51,048 nucleotides of DNA from Methanobrevibacter sp. (GCF_017432245.1 NZ_JAFRJO010000028.1:1-51048), one strand, 5' to 3'. Positions 1 through 8,479 are shown, numbered from the stretch's first letter. Notes: generated by a model not told the origin, from the sequence alone. Program-made: numbers and translations.

Positions 1-33
1 AATAAAAATTATTAATAATAATAAAATTTAAAA

Positions 34-441
34 TCATTCTGGACGATGAACTGCCTCTTGAGGAGTCATTCCAGAAGGCGCTTGAATATATATTGCATGC
101 TCACTCGTTTTAATCTGAACATCACCTTGGTCAAGCACTCTTGCATGAACACCGACAGCATTTCCTCTTATCTCAGAAGACATATCTACACCATTTACAA
201 CAACTTTCTGCAGTCCTGCAACTGGCAGCAAATAATACTCTGCATCTCCAGTAGTGTCAGTCATATTTGGTTTTCCAGTGCCTGTGCCAGTGTCATCACC
301 AGTTACAGATGCCGCACCGAAAGTACTGGTCACCACTAAAAAGATTAGTAAAGTAAATAAAATGTCAATAAAAGGAACTAGCTTAATCTCAGGTTCATCC
401 CGATTCATCTTTTCCTTATGACGCTTAATGTCAATTGCCAA
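34..441 (-). CDS. ExbD/TolR-family biopolymer transport protein
   Basis: A 135-residue protein with a short basic cytoplasmic N-terminus, one transmembrane helix at about residues 20-42 containing the family's conserved acidic residue (motif VPFIDILFTLLIF, Asp within the helix), and an extracytoplasmic C-terminal domain. In known systems ExbD works with ExbB as a proton-driven motor in the membrane. The start is a TTG at 441 with GGGG about 9 bases upstream; the stop is TGA. It lies 16 bases downstream of the ExbB-like gene, so the two are almost certainly co-transcribed. What the motor drives in an archaeon without an outer membrane is unknown. Family call is firm; role is not. Confidence 0.88.
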   Translation of the reverse strand: MAIDIKRHKEKMNRDEPEIKLVPFIDILFTLLIFLVVTSTFGAASVTGDDTGTGTGKPNMTDTTGDAEYYLLPVAGLQKVVVNGVDMSSEIRGNAVGVHARVLDQGDVQIKTSEHAIYIQAPSGMTPQEAVHRPE

Positions 442-457
442 CTTAACAGCCCCTTGA

Positions 458-1297
458 TTATTGTCTTAATTTACTTTCAGTAATTTCAGATTTGACATCA
501 CATTTTTCCAATATGATGTTACTTATACTCTTTTCAAGCATACTTGGCTTAAATGAGATTTGAATATTTGAATAAGGATCAGAGATTTCCTTTACGCTAA
601 CAATACCTTCTGCTTCCTGAAGCGCTTCAATTACACAAGGCAATTTTTCATAAACTCTGATTTTAATTACTGCATAACTCCAATTGGTCATTTTAGTAGC
701 TAATTCAATCTTATCCATCTCAGCATCAATTAAACCTTTGATATAAGTGTATAATGGCATAAGAACAATAGCTACAGTTAACCCTGCAATAGTAGTGATA
801 AGAGCAATATAAATACCTTCAGCCATAGCTGCAGCATCAGGATTTACACCTAAATTCTTAAATGTCATCCAAATACCCAATACAGTACCAATCAATCCTA
901 AGAAAGGAGCAAGTTCAATGATGGTTTTTAATGCGCTAATTCCATTGGTCATCTTTGAGAGTTCAACAATGAAGATTTGCTCCATACTTTCTTCTACTTC
1001 AATTTTGTTTTTATAACCGATTTTCAATGCTTCAGACATGATTCTTGAAACAGGGTTCTTATAGTGACTGATATTCTTTAAAGCTTCAATAGCTCCACCT
1101 TGTTCCATGGATGAGGTAATTGTCCCCATAATCTCTGTAGCATCAATTTTACTTATTTTTCTAAGGTAAAATATCTTCCTTATAGATATTAACAGACCAT
1201 AGATACCAAGCAAAAGAATTATATAAGTGATAACTCCCCCACTTTGGAGCATCTCCATAATCATGTCAAATCCATTAATAAGACCTTCTATAATCAT
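458..1297 (-). CDS. MotA/TolQ/ExbB proton channel family protein
   Basis: About 279 residues. The start is taken as the ATG at 1297 because GAGGA sits five bases before it; a longer TTG-started reading from 1318 would put that ribosome site inside the gene. Hydrophobic helices are visible near residues 20-42 and, in the conserved MotA/TolQ/ExbB core, around the ELAPFLGLIGTVLGIWMTF segment and the following IALITTIAGLTVAIVLMPLY segment. Family members form the pentameric stator around an ExbD dimer and conduct protons. The downstream partner is the ExbD-like gene at 34-441. The C-terminal part, after the last helix, is a soluble domain of about 80 residues that I do not recognise. Confidence 0.88.
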   Translation of the reverse strand: MIIEGLINGFDMIMEMLQSGGVITYIILLLGIYGLLISIRKIFYLRKISKIDATEIMGTITSSMEQGGAIEALKNISHYKNPVSRIMSEALKIGYKNKIEVEESMEQIFIVELSKMTNGISALKTIIELAPFLGLIGTVLGIWMTFKNLGVNPDAAAMAEGIYIALITTIAGLTVAIVLMPLYTYIKGLIDAEMDKIELATKMTNWSYAVIKIRVYEKLPCVIEALQEAEGIVSVKEISDPYSNIQISFKPSMLEKSISNIILEKCDVKSEITESKLRQ

Positions 1298-1496
1298 AAT
1301 ATCCTCTAAAGAATTCAATTAATAATTAAATAATCTAATAAATTAATAATAAAAGTGATTATTAATCATACTAATAATAGATTTATTATTTTTAATATAA
1401 AAGCATATTGTTAATTTTTAAAAAAAATAAAGCATAATCGTTAATTTTAAAAATAAATTTACAACAATACAAATTTATAGTGAATAACAATAGTTT

Positions 1497-1504
1497 TTTA
1501 TATT
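1497..1504 (+). promoter_or_regulatory. cofE: Candidate TATA box of cofE (leaderless start)
   Basis: TTTATATT lies with its centre about 25 bases before the cofE ATG. In archaea transcription usually begins about 25 bases from the box centre, which would place the transcript start at or next to the start codon. The absence of a ribosome site before this gene, unlike most genes in the window, agrees with that. AT-rich background makes chance matches common. Confidence 0.35.
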
Positions 1505-1525
1505 TTATTAATATAACATTTAAAT

Positions 1526-2290
1526 ATGACTTTAAAATTATATGGATTAAAAGAAATTCCTTTAGTTAAAAAAGGAGACGATATAGCTAAGATTATTGAA
1601 GATGATTTGGAAAAGGAAAATATTGTTCTTGAAGATGGAGATATTTTGCTTATTGCTGAAACATTGATTTCAAAGGCTGAAGGCAACTACATTAAAATTG
1701 ATGAACTTGAGCCAAGCGAAGAAACAATTAAAATCGCAGAACAATGCAAAAAAGATCCAAAACTTGTTGAAGCGATTTTACAGGAATCAAATGAAATTGT
1801 TGCAGTAGGACCTAATTTCATTGTAACTGAGACTAAACATGGATTCGTTTGTGCAAACTCAGGAATTGATGAATCCAATGTGGAAGAAGGATTGGCAACT
1901 CCAATGCCTAAGAATCCTGACCAATCCGCTAAGGAAATAAGAGAATATCTAGAAGAAAAAACTGATAAGGAAATTGCAGTAATAATTACAGATACTCAAG
2001 GAAGAGCATTTAGAGTAGGTGCAATTGGAACCGCTATTGGTTGCTCTGGAATTAATCCACTTTGGGTAAGAATCGGTGAAGAGGACCTATTCGGCAGAGC
2101 TCTTGAAACAACCGAAGTTGCTACCGCAGATGAACTTGCAGCAGCGGCATCATTATTGATGGGTCAAGCAAATGAGGGAATTCCTATCGTATTGATTAGA
2201 GGATTTACTGCATTTGACCATCTTAGAGACATTGAAACTGGAATCAAACCATTGCTTAGGCCTAAAGAGTTTGATGTATTCAGAAAATAA
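1526..2290 (+). CDS. cofE: Coenzyme F420-0:L-glutamate ligase
   Basis: A 254-residue protein of normal length for archaeal CofE. It adds glutamate residues to F420-0 using GTP, giving the gamma-glutamyl tail of coenzyme F420, the hydride carrier of methanogenesis. Recognisable segments include the N-terminal GLKEIPLVKKGDD, the central ITDTQGRAFRVGAIGTAIG and the PLLRPKEFDVFR C-terminus. No clear Shine-Dalgarno precedes the ATG, and a TATA-like element ends about 20 bases upstream, so the message may be leaderless. cofD follows 650 bases downstream on the same strand, with one small zinc protein gene between. Confidence 0.95.
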   Translation: MTLKLYGLKEIPLVKKGDDIAKIIEDDLEKENIVLEDGDILLIAETLISKAEGNYIKIDELEPSEETIKIAEQCKKDPKLVEAILQESNEIVAVGPNFIVTETKHGFVCANSGIDESNVEEGLATPMPKNPDQSAKEIREYLEEKTDKEIAVIITDTQGRAFRVGAIGTAIGCSGINPLWVRIGEEDLFGRALETTEVATADELAAAASLLMGQANEGIPIVLIRGFTAFDHLRDIETGIKPLLRPKEFDVFRK

Positions 2291-2356
2291 ATTAATAAAT
2301 AAATAGGTAAACCATTAAAAATTAATTATCAAAAGGAACAACCAAAGAGCGATAAA

Positions 2357-2842
2357 ATGGCTGAAATTAAATTTAAATGCACTAATTGCGATTTTGCATT
2401 TACAGACAAGAATTTGATATTCTACTTGAATTCCAAACTTGAGGATTTGGAATCCATCTTAAATTCAAATTCAGAAGATCTGGAACTTATTGAGGAAAGT
2501 TTGAATAAGGAAAATTCAGACAAAATGACCAAAGCATTAATTTCAGGCTTTTTATATGAAAACTACTGTCCTCACTGCAATGAATTAATCAGGACTTATG
2601 TTCCCGAAGCCAATGAACTCTTTAATCTGGAAGAAATCGAAAAGATACTGAATAAAGAGATTTCCAAAAATGCTTCTGAATATAAGATACTGTTTTTTGA
2701 TTTCAAAAAGACATTGTATAGAGACAGACGAAAGATTCTTGAGAATAACCAATGTCCAAACTGTGAAAATGAAATGTCTTTAGTAATTTCTGAAAAGACT
2801 CCATGTCCCAAATGTGGAGCTTCATTAAAAGAAGAATTTTAA
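2357..2842 (+). CDS. Small zinc-binding protein of unknown function between cofE and cofD
   Basis: A 161-residue protein with three CxxC pairs in the first 136 residues (Cys8/11, Cys71/74, Cys133/136) and a fourth at Cys150/153. The last two pairs make a classic zinc ribbon (CPNC...CPKCG), and the first two pairs may form a second site separated by a charged helical insert. The middle is rich in Glu, Lys and Leu and looks helical. It is not a known F420 enzyme. The start ATG has only a weak ribosome site (an AAGGA about 20 bases upstream). It lies 66 bases after cofE and 104 before cofD. Real gene by codon pattern and cysteine layout; function unknown. Confidence 0.8.
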   Translation: MAEIKFKCTNCDFAFTDKNLIFYLNSKLEDLESILNSNSEDLELIEESLNKENSDKMTKALISGFLYENYCPHCNELIRTYVPEANELFNLEEIEKILNKEISKNASEYKILFFDFKKTLYRDRRKILENNQCPNCENEMSLVISEKTPCPKCGASLKEEF

Positions 2843-2946
2843 AGTTATAAAACCAATGATCCTTTGCTTATTAAGCATTATATTTATAAAGCAAATTATT
2901 TTAAAATCAATATTATTCAATTTTATTATATTTAAGAAGTGATATC

Positions 2947-3849
2947 ATGATTACCATACTTTCTGGAGGTACTGGAACTCCAAAATTAATTCAAGGAATT
3001 AAGGAAATCTATCCTGAAGAAGATATTACAGTTATTGTAAATACTGTTGAAAACCTATACATGTCTAGAGGATACATTGCAGCAGACATTGATACTGTTA
3101 TGTATACATTTGCAGATATGATTGATGAAGAATTCTGGTACGGAATCAAAGGTGACACATTTATAGTTAGAGAACAGCTAATTGAAATGGGAACTGAAGA
3201 ATTGCTTAGATTAGGTGACAAAGACAGAGCAACCAAACTTCAAAAAGCCATTCTCTTAGAGGAAGGATGGACATTGACTGATATTGTGGAACTTCAAAAA
3301 AATAAATTAGGCATTAAGGCAAGCATATTGCCAATGAGTGATGATGAATCCGATATAACCATTGCAACAAAGGAATATGGTGATATTGAGTTCCATGACT
3401 TCTTAATCAAATACCAATGCAACTGTGAAGTTCTTGAAGTGAAATATGGGGATGTGAAACCTAGCCCTAAGATTATTGAAGCAATTGAAAAGGCAGATAA
3501 GGTTATATTCGGACCATCAAATCCAATCACTTCAATAAGACCAATCATATCCCTTGAAGGTGTGGAAGATACATTGAAAGAAAAAGAAGTCATCGCAGTT
3601 TCACCATTTGTAGGCAAATCCGCATTTAGTGGACCTGCAGGACAATTCATGAATGCATTTGGTTATGAAACCTCTTCCAAAGGTGTTGCAGAGCTTTATA
3701 AATCATTCCTAAACACATTGGTGATTGACAAGCAAGACGAAGAGTTTAAAGAGGAGATTGAAGAGATTGTTCCAAATGTCATAGTAACCAACACTTTCAT
3801 GAAAACAATTGATGATAAAATCAATCTTGCAAAAACTGTTTTAGAATAA
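2947..3849 (+). CDS. cofD: 2-phospho-L-lactate transferase (F420-0 synthesis)
   Basis: A 300-residue protein of the CofD family, which joins the phospholactyl group from its guanosine-diphosphate-activated form to Fo (7,8-didemethyl-8-hydroxy-5-deazariboflavin) to make F420-0. The N-terminal glycine-rich nucleotide loop ILSGGTGTPKLIQG, the DIDTVMYTFAD segment, and the later GPSNPITSIRPI and SPFVGKSAFSGPAG motifs are characteristic. A GTGAT ribosome site lies three bases before the ATG. It shares strand and pathway with cofE just upstream. Length and motifs are complete. Confidence 0.96.
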   Translation: MITILSGGTGTPKLIQGIKEIYPEEDITVIVNTVENLYMSRGYIAADIDTVMYTFADMIDEEFWYGIKGDTFIVREQLIEMGTEELLRLGDKDRATKLQKAILLEEGWTLTDIVELQKNKLGIKASILPMSDDESDITIATKEYGDIEFHDFLIKYQCNCEVLEVKYGDVKPSPKIIEAIEKADKVIFGPSNPITSIRPIISLEGVEDTLKEKEVIAVSPFVGKSAFSGPAGQFMNAFGYETSSKGVAELYKSFLNTLVIDKQDEEFKEEIEEIVPNVIVTNTFMKTIDDKINLAKTVLE

Positions 3850-4006
3850 CAAATTCAATCAAAAATTTTTTTAAAAAATTTATTAATAAAAAAGCATGAA
3901 AAATTATTAAAAACTATAAGATTTTTAAAAAAATAATTAATTAAATGCTTAAAGTTTAAATACTAATTTAGTTATAACTAAATATATTACTATTAGGTGA
4001 AAATAT

Positions 4007-4768
4007 ATGATACAAATGACTTTGATACAAATCGATAATTATGGTCCATGGACAGTAACTCCAAGACCACGTACAGAATCTGACCTTCAAATTTTACAAG
4101 CAGAACTTTTTGCAGATGTACAAAGATTAATAGCTGCTAAAAAAGGTTTAGTGTTCTTTACAAGATTTGATAATTTACTTGCAGTCACAAACGGTCTTAA
4201 CGAAGAAGACCACATGAGAATCCAAAGATCTATTAGAAACAGATACCCAATTACCATCAGTATGGGTGTAGGAGCAGCAGAAACTGCACACGAAGCTCAA
4301 AGATTAGCAACCATCGCACTTCAAAAAGAAGGTGGAGCTCAATCTTCTGGAAGAAAAGAAATTTTAGCAATAAACAACTTAATTGAAAACCCAGAAGACA
4401 GTTTCGTACAAGCTGCACATATTGACATCAACAGTGTAACTGAAACATTGACTGATATTGAATCTGCTTTCGATACAAGCTTTATGGTAAACAAGGCTCA
4501 ACACTACTTAATGACTAAACTCAGAGAAAAAGGAGCATTATTATTCTTCATTGGTGGAGACAACTTCATGTCCCCTTGTAACGGATTAAGTGAAGAGGAC
4601 ATTACCCAAATCCTTAAGGAAATCTACGATGAAATTGGTATTGGCTTGAAAGCAGGAATCGGAAGAGCAGACAACATGGAAGATGCTGCATATATGGCTG
4701 ACATCGGACTTGAAATTATTCGTGCAGGAAATAATAAAGATTGGATACACGTAATTGAAGAACTTTAA
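4007..4768 (+). CDS. gch3: GTP cyclohydrolase III
   Basis: A 253-residue archaeal GTP cyclohydrolase III. The family hydrolyses GTP to 2-amino-5-formylamino-6-ribosylamino-pyrimidinone monophosphate, the entry reaction for archaeal riboflavin and for the deazaflavin part of F420. The two-fold architecture related to nucleotide cyclase/GGDEF folds is visible as two similar halves ([19 protein letters not shown] and [19 protein letters not shown], each at the end of a half). GGTGA six bases before ATG is a good ribosome site, and a TTTAAATA box lies about 50 bases upstream. It follows cofE and cofD on the same strand, consistent with a shared flavin/deazaflavin context, although the 157-base gap suggests its own promoter. 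Confidence 0.95.
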   Translation: MIQMTLIQIDNYGPWTVTPRPRTESDLQILQAELFADVQRLIAAKKGLVFFTRFDNLLAVTNGLNEEDHMRIQRSIRNRYPITISMGVGAAETAHEAQRLATIALQKEGGAQSSGRKEILAINNLIENPEDSFVQAAHIDINSVTETLTDIESAFDTSFMVNKAQHYLMTKLREKGALLFFIGGDNFMSPCNGLSEEDITQILKEIYDEIGIGLKAGIGRADNMEDAAYMADIGLEIIRAGNNKDWIHVIEEL

Positions 4769-4811
4769 TTATAGCATATTTTCACTTAATTTAACTTTTC
4801 TTTTTATTTCC

Positions 4812-4858
4812 AAACTTTTAAAAAAAGTTTGATCAAAACTTTTTTCTTTTTATTTTTC
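4812..4858 (+). terminator. Hairpin plus T-rich terminator after gch3
   Basis: An 8-bp inverted repeat AAACTTTT / AAAAGTTT (4812-4819 and 4823-4830) is followed by runs of T at about 4840-4858. T-runs downstream of genes terminate archaeal RNA polymerase; the weak AT stem may add little. Confidence 0.5.
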
Positions 4859-4957
4859 AATTTTATCTATTTTTATTTTAATTTTATAAATGAATGTAAA
4901 ACTATTTTTAGAATAAAAACTTAAATTTAAATAAACAGTATTTAAGGAAGTGTTAAC

Positions 4958-5689
4958 ATAAAAGTACTTGCGCCTATGGCAGGGATAACAAATGCAGAAT
5001 TTGCAATGAAACTCATACCTTACGGATTTGACACAGTCACTATTGGAGGATACAATACAGATAATGAGTCAATAGATGCTTGTGAAAAAATCATTGCAAG
5101 AGGCAGGAAAGAATTCAATTACCCTAAAGAAGAGATTTACAGTGTAATTGAAAATGAAGTTAACACAATAAAAGATAGTTTTGATGTGACTGTAAGCGCT
5201 AACTTAAGGGGAACCACTCCAGACCCTCTTATTGAAATCAGCAAAATAAAAAACCTTGACATAGTTGAAATCAACTGCCATTGCAGACAGGAAGAGCTTG
5301 TTGCAGTTGGATGTGGACAAAGCATGTTGCTCAGACCAGACTTGGAAGATTACATTAAAGAAGTTGTCAAAAAATCAAAATCAAAAGTTTCAATGAAAAT
5401 GAGAGCAAATGTTGAAGGTGTTGACAACCTTGAAATAGCAAAATTAGCTGAAAAGTGCGGTGTAGACTATTTGCATATTGATGCCATGAAAAAAGGAGTA
5501 AGAGACGCTGATTTCGATTTAATCAGACAAATATCTGAAAATACAAATATCTTTATCATTGGAAACAACTCAATCAATTCCATTGCACAAGCAGAAAAGA
5601 TGTTAAATGCAGGAGCAAATGGAATTTCAATAGCTAGAGCAGCTATAAAAGGAAAATTAGATTTTGATTTGAATGAAATTAAAATTTAA
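4958..5689 (+). CDS. TIM-barrel protein related to Dus/NifR3, probable ATA start
   Basis: The reading frame encodes about 244 residues beginning (I/M)KVLAPMAGITNAEF, the first strand of a Dus/NifR3-like flavin TIM barrel, here of the archaeal NifR3-related group. Later segments KVSMKMRANVEG, DYLHIDAMKKG and the phosphate-binding GNNSINS...GANGISIARAAI fit such a barrel. The first ATG (4976) would cut away strand one up to APM. Upstream in frame there is no ATG, GTG or TTG before a stop at 4943, but an ATA at 4958 is preceded by GGAAGTG six bases away, so initiation there is inferred. The enzyme activity is not known; a tRNA dihydrouridine synthase or other flavin oxidoreductase role is only a possibility. 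Confidence 0.78.
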   Translation: MKVLAPMAGITNAEFAMKLIPYGFDTVTIGGYNTDNESIDACEKIIARGRKEFNYPKEEIYSVIENEVNTIKDSFDVTVSANLRGTTPDPLIEISKIKNLDIVEINCHCRQEELVAVGCGQSMLLRPDLEDYIKEVVKKSKSKVSMKMRANVEGVDNLEIAKLAEKCGVDYLHIDAMKKGVRDADFDLIRQISENTNIFIIGNNSINSIAQAEKMLNAGANGISIARAAIKGKLDFDLNEIKI

Positions 5690-5763
5690 TTATTTTTTCT
5701 GAAATAACATATTTTTTAAACTATTTTTATTATTTAATACATGAAATCATATAGTCATCACAC

Positions 5764-7020
5764 TTAATCATCATTCTCTTTTTTAGCAAATTCTCCTAAA
5801 AAGTTAACAGCCTCTCCTCTTTTTGCTCTCTCATAATAATCAACTGTAGCAGTGAATAAAGGATCTGAACTTGAATTGAGAGCAGTTTCAAAGGAATCTT
5901 GAATTACACCAATGATAAAACCTACTGAAATGGCTTGAAGAGAAATGTCTGAAGGAATTCCAAATAATGAACAAGCCATCGGAATAAGCAATAGGGAACC
6001 TCCAACAACACCTGAAGCCCCAAATGCACCAAATGTAGAAACAATGCATAATAGAATAGTGGTAGGTATATCCACACCTATTCCTAATGTATTACACACG
6101 GCCAAAGTCATTATTGTAATGGTAATCGCTGCACCTCCAGTATTCAATGTAGACCCTAAAGGAATGCTGATTGAATAGAGATCCTCATCAAGACCAAGCT
6201 TTTCGCAAAGGATCATGTTTACTGGAATGTTTGCTGCTGAACTTCTTGTAAAGAATGCAGTAATGGAACTTTCCTTTAAGCAAATGTAAAGAAGAGGATA
6301 AGGGTTACGCCTTAAGATAATTGCTACAATGAGAGGATATACAATCAAAGCTGTAAAAATCATGCAACCAACAAGCAGTAATATTAGCTCTCCGTATTCA
6401 AGAAATATGCTTAAACCGTTTTGTGAAACTGCAGTGAATACAAGAGACATGATACCAATAGGTGCAAATTGTATAATTCCAACTACAACAATAGTTAATG
6501 CATCTGAAAAATCGATAAGCATTTGCTTAGTATTTGCACTAGCAACTTTCCTTAAGGCAATCCCTATAACAAATGCCCAAAATAAGATTCCCAAATAATC
6601 CCCTTGAGACAGGCAAAGCAAAGGATTTGCAAAAATATTATGCAGGAGATTGCTTACAATTTCCCCTAATCCTCCAGGAGGAGAGAGGGAACTTGCTTCA
6701 GTAAGTGTCATACTAACTGGAAACAGAAAACTTCCAATAACTGCAACCAATGCAGCTATGAAAGTGGAAACTAAGAATAAGCAGATAATTTTTTTAAATT
6801 TGTTTGCAATTCCGCCATCAGTTTTTGAAAAGGCAGAACTGACCAATAGAAAAACAAGAATTGGAGCAATAGCTTTTAAAGCATCTACAAATAATTCTCC
6901 TGGAAGGCTAATCATATCATATTGGGGAATGGTAAGTCCTAAAATAATACCGATGATTAAACCAATGATTATCTTTAATATTAAGCTAGATTCAGTCCAC
7001 TTTTTAACAAAATTATTCAT
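5764..7020 (-). CDS. sstT: Serine/threonine:sodium symporter, dicarboxylate/amino acid:cation symporter family
   Basis: A 418-residue integral membrane protein of the glutamate-transporter fold. The N-terminal WTESSLILKIIIGLIIGIIL, the hairpin region FTRSSAANIPVNMILCEKLG, the TLNTGGAAITITIM segment and the GAFGASGVVGGSLLLIPMAC segment match SstT, which imports serine and threonine with sodium. About eight hydrophobic spans are apparent. GAGGT precedes the ATG at 7020. It stands alone on the minus strand downstream of the small TfoX-domain gene, separated by T/A-rich 10-bp tandem repeats. SstT is the best fit; a related amino-acid symporter cannot be excluded. Confidence 0.9.
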   Translation of the reverse strand: MNNFVKKWTESSLILKIIIGLIIGIILGLTIPQYDMISLPGELFVDALKAIAPILVFLLVSSAFSKTDGGIANKFKKIICLFLVSTFIAALVAVIGSFLFPVSMTLTEASSLSPPGGLGEIVSNLLHNIFANPLLCLSQGDYLGILFWAFVIGIALRKVASANTKQMLIDFSDALTIVVVGIIQFAPIGIMSLVFTAVSQNGLSIFLEYGELILLLVGCMIFTALIVYPLIVAIILRRNPYPLLYICLKESSITAFFTRSSAANIPVNMILCEKLGLDEDLYSISIPLGSTLNTGGAAITITIMTLAVCNTLGIGVDIPTTILLCIVSTFGAFGASGVVGGSLLLIPMACSLFGIPSDISLQAISVGFIIGVIQDSFETALNSSSDPLFTATVDYYERAKRGEAVNFLGEFAKKENDD

Positions 7021-7120
7021 AAAATACCTCTTATGCCAATTTTTGTTTTTTAAATACTTAATTAATCTTTTATTATTCTTATTTAAATTATTTTTTCTTT
7101 TTAATTTTTTAATTTTTTTA

Positions 7121-7170
7121 TCACTTTTAATCTCTTTTAATCTCTTTTAATCTCTTTTAATCTCTTTTTA
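7121..7170. repeat. 10-bp tandem repeat, about five copies
   Basis: The unit TCTCTTTTAA occurs three times exactly (7131-7160), with imperfect flanking copies at 7121-7130 and 7161-7170. It sits between the end of the TfoX-domain gene and the start of the sstT gene, on the sstT promoter side. The last copy overlaps the TfoX-domain stop codon. Confidence 0.85.
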
Positions 7171-7422
7171 CTTTTGGGAATTATAAAAATCCCTTAAATT
7201 ATCTTTATCCTCTTCTGACAAATTGTGCCAACGAATATTTTGTATAGCGCCTTCCAATGCCATCAATCTATTTAAACATGCACTATCATCTATTTCCTTA
7301 ATTTTTAACCATGTCTCTTTACTGCCAAGATTAATCAAGTCATCTATAGTGTTAATTCCAACATCATTTAATTGTTTTTCAAGTACTTTACCAATATTTG
7401 GCAGTTTAGATAGTTCACCCAT
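7168..7422 (-). CDS. TfoX C-terminal domain protein
   Basis: An 84-residue protein consisting only of a TfoX C-terminal-like domain: KLPNIGKVLEKQLNDVGI is a helix-hairpin-helix-like start (GIxTxxDL follows as GINTIDDLINLGS), and the C-terminal ALEGAIQNIRWHNL is typical of the family. Full TfoX in bacteria is a competence regulator; the isolated domain is common in archaea and other bacteria without a known function. GAGGT lies seven bases before the ATG. No DNA-uptake genes are nearby. Confidence 0.82.
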   Translation of the reverse strand: MGELSKLPNIGKVLEKQLNDVGINTIDDLINLGSKETWLKIKEIDDSACLNRLMALEGAIQNIRWHNLSEEDKDNLRDFYNSQK

Positions 7423-7567
7423 TTCAATACCTCAAAAATGTTTGACAAAATTGATTTATTCTATTTCTCATAAAAATCGTTTATTTAAAATTTGTATTTT
7501 TAGTTAAAAAAATTTTGCTATAAACGATTTTACACATTTTCAAAAGACAAAATATATATTAAATGTT

Positions 7568-7603
7568 ATGAATATATATTCATAATAAATATATATTCAT
7601 AAT
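7568..7603. promoter_or_regulatory. Tandem palindromes upstream of the DUF134 gene
   Basis: A perfect 16-bp palindrome ATGAATATATATTCAT (7568-7583) overlaps a 16-bp direct repeat, AATATATATTCATAAT, present at 7571-7586 and again at 7588-7603, 17 bases apart. It lies about 60-95 bases before the start codon at 7665, just upstream of an AAAATATAAAT TATA-like box near 7625. The layout fits a two-site operator; a regulator encoded by the gene itself is an obvious candidate. Confidence 0.5.
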
Positions 7604-7664
7604 GAATTTGTTTTAGGGTTCATTAAAATATAAATCCATTAGTAAAATATTAAGGAGAGAATAA

Positions 7665-8300
7665 ATGGTTAGGCCAAAGATAGAAAGGAGAATTGTGAAA
7701 AAACCTGATTTCACTTGCCTAAAGCATGGAGACATCTTGGAAGATGATCAAGAGACAATCAAAATGAATCTTGATGAATTTGAAGCAATCAGATTAGGTG
7801 ATTATCACAATATAAAGCAAAAAGAGGCTGCAGAATTGATGGGAATATCACAACCAACCTTCCACAGAATCATTAACTCTGCAAGAAAAAAAACAGCCAT
7901 GTCCTTAATTGAAGGCAAAAAAATTGAAATAAACAATGAAAACTTTCAAGCAGAAGAAAAGATATACATCTGCAAGGACTGTGGATTTCAATGGAACAAT
8001 CCAAAAAAGGAATACACAAACTGTCCAGACTGCAAGTCTCAAAACATTGAAATAATCAAAAATGATTTGAACGATAACTCAGAATCTCTAACTCCACAAA
8101 TGTTCAATGTACCTGAAGCTTCAAAATATCCTTTGAATGAGAGGAGGTCATTTGGAGGATCTGGAAGTGGAAGAGGACCGTCCAAAGCATGTGAATGTCC
8201 AAACTGTGGCCACATAGCACCAAAAATCAGAGGATTCCCATGCAGAAATGTAAAATGTCCAGAATGCGGAACACCATTATGTGGTTCAAATCATAAATAA
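7665..8300 (+). CDS. DUF134 (UPF0251) DNA-binding protein with zinc-binding C-terminus
   Basis: A 211-residue protein. Residues 1-95 form the DUF134 domain with the opening MVRPKIERRI, and a sigma-like helix-turn-helix at about 50-73 (KQKEAAELMGISQPTFHRII). A zinc ribbon follows (Cys103/106 and Cys120/123), and after a glycine-rich linker a second cysteine cluster (Cys176, 178, 181, 193, 198, 201, 206) ends the protein. GGAGAG precedes the ATG. The family is thought to bind DNA; targets are unknown. The second cysteine cluster makes this longer than the minimal family member of about 100 residues. Palindromes upstream suggest self-regulation. Confidence 0.88.
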   Translation: MVRPKIERRIVKKPDFTCLKHGDILEDDQETIKMNLDEFEAIRLGDYHNIKQKEAAELMGISQPTFHRIINSARKKTAMSLIEGKKIEINNENFQAEEKIYICKDCGFQWNNPKKEYTNCPDCKSQNIEIIKNDLNDNSESLTPQMFNVPEASKYPLNERRSFGGSGSGRGPSKACECPNCGHIAPKIRGFPCRNVKCPECGTPLCGSNHK

Positions 8301-8479
8301 GAAAATAAGATAAAAGTATTAAAAACATCAAAAAATATCAAAATTTATATTAATAATATCGTTTATAAATAATATACATATAATTTAATAAAACATAATC
8401 TATATTAAATTTCTATAATAATTTAAAAAAATGAAATTAAAATAAAATTATATTTACAACTAATTATCAAGGTGGGCTT

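Noticed and set aside
4812-4830. Riboswitch-like element after gch3
   Set aside because: The simple AT stem with T-run downstream is adequately explained as a terminator.
6650-7150. 166-residue open frame on the plus strand ending in poly-Phe/Leu
   Set aside because: It is antisense to the sstT coding region and runs into low-complexity T-rich repeat DNA.
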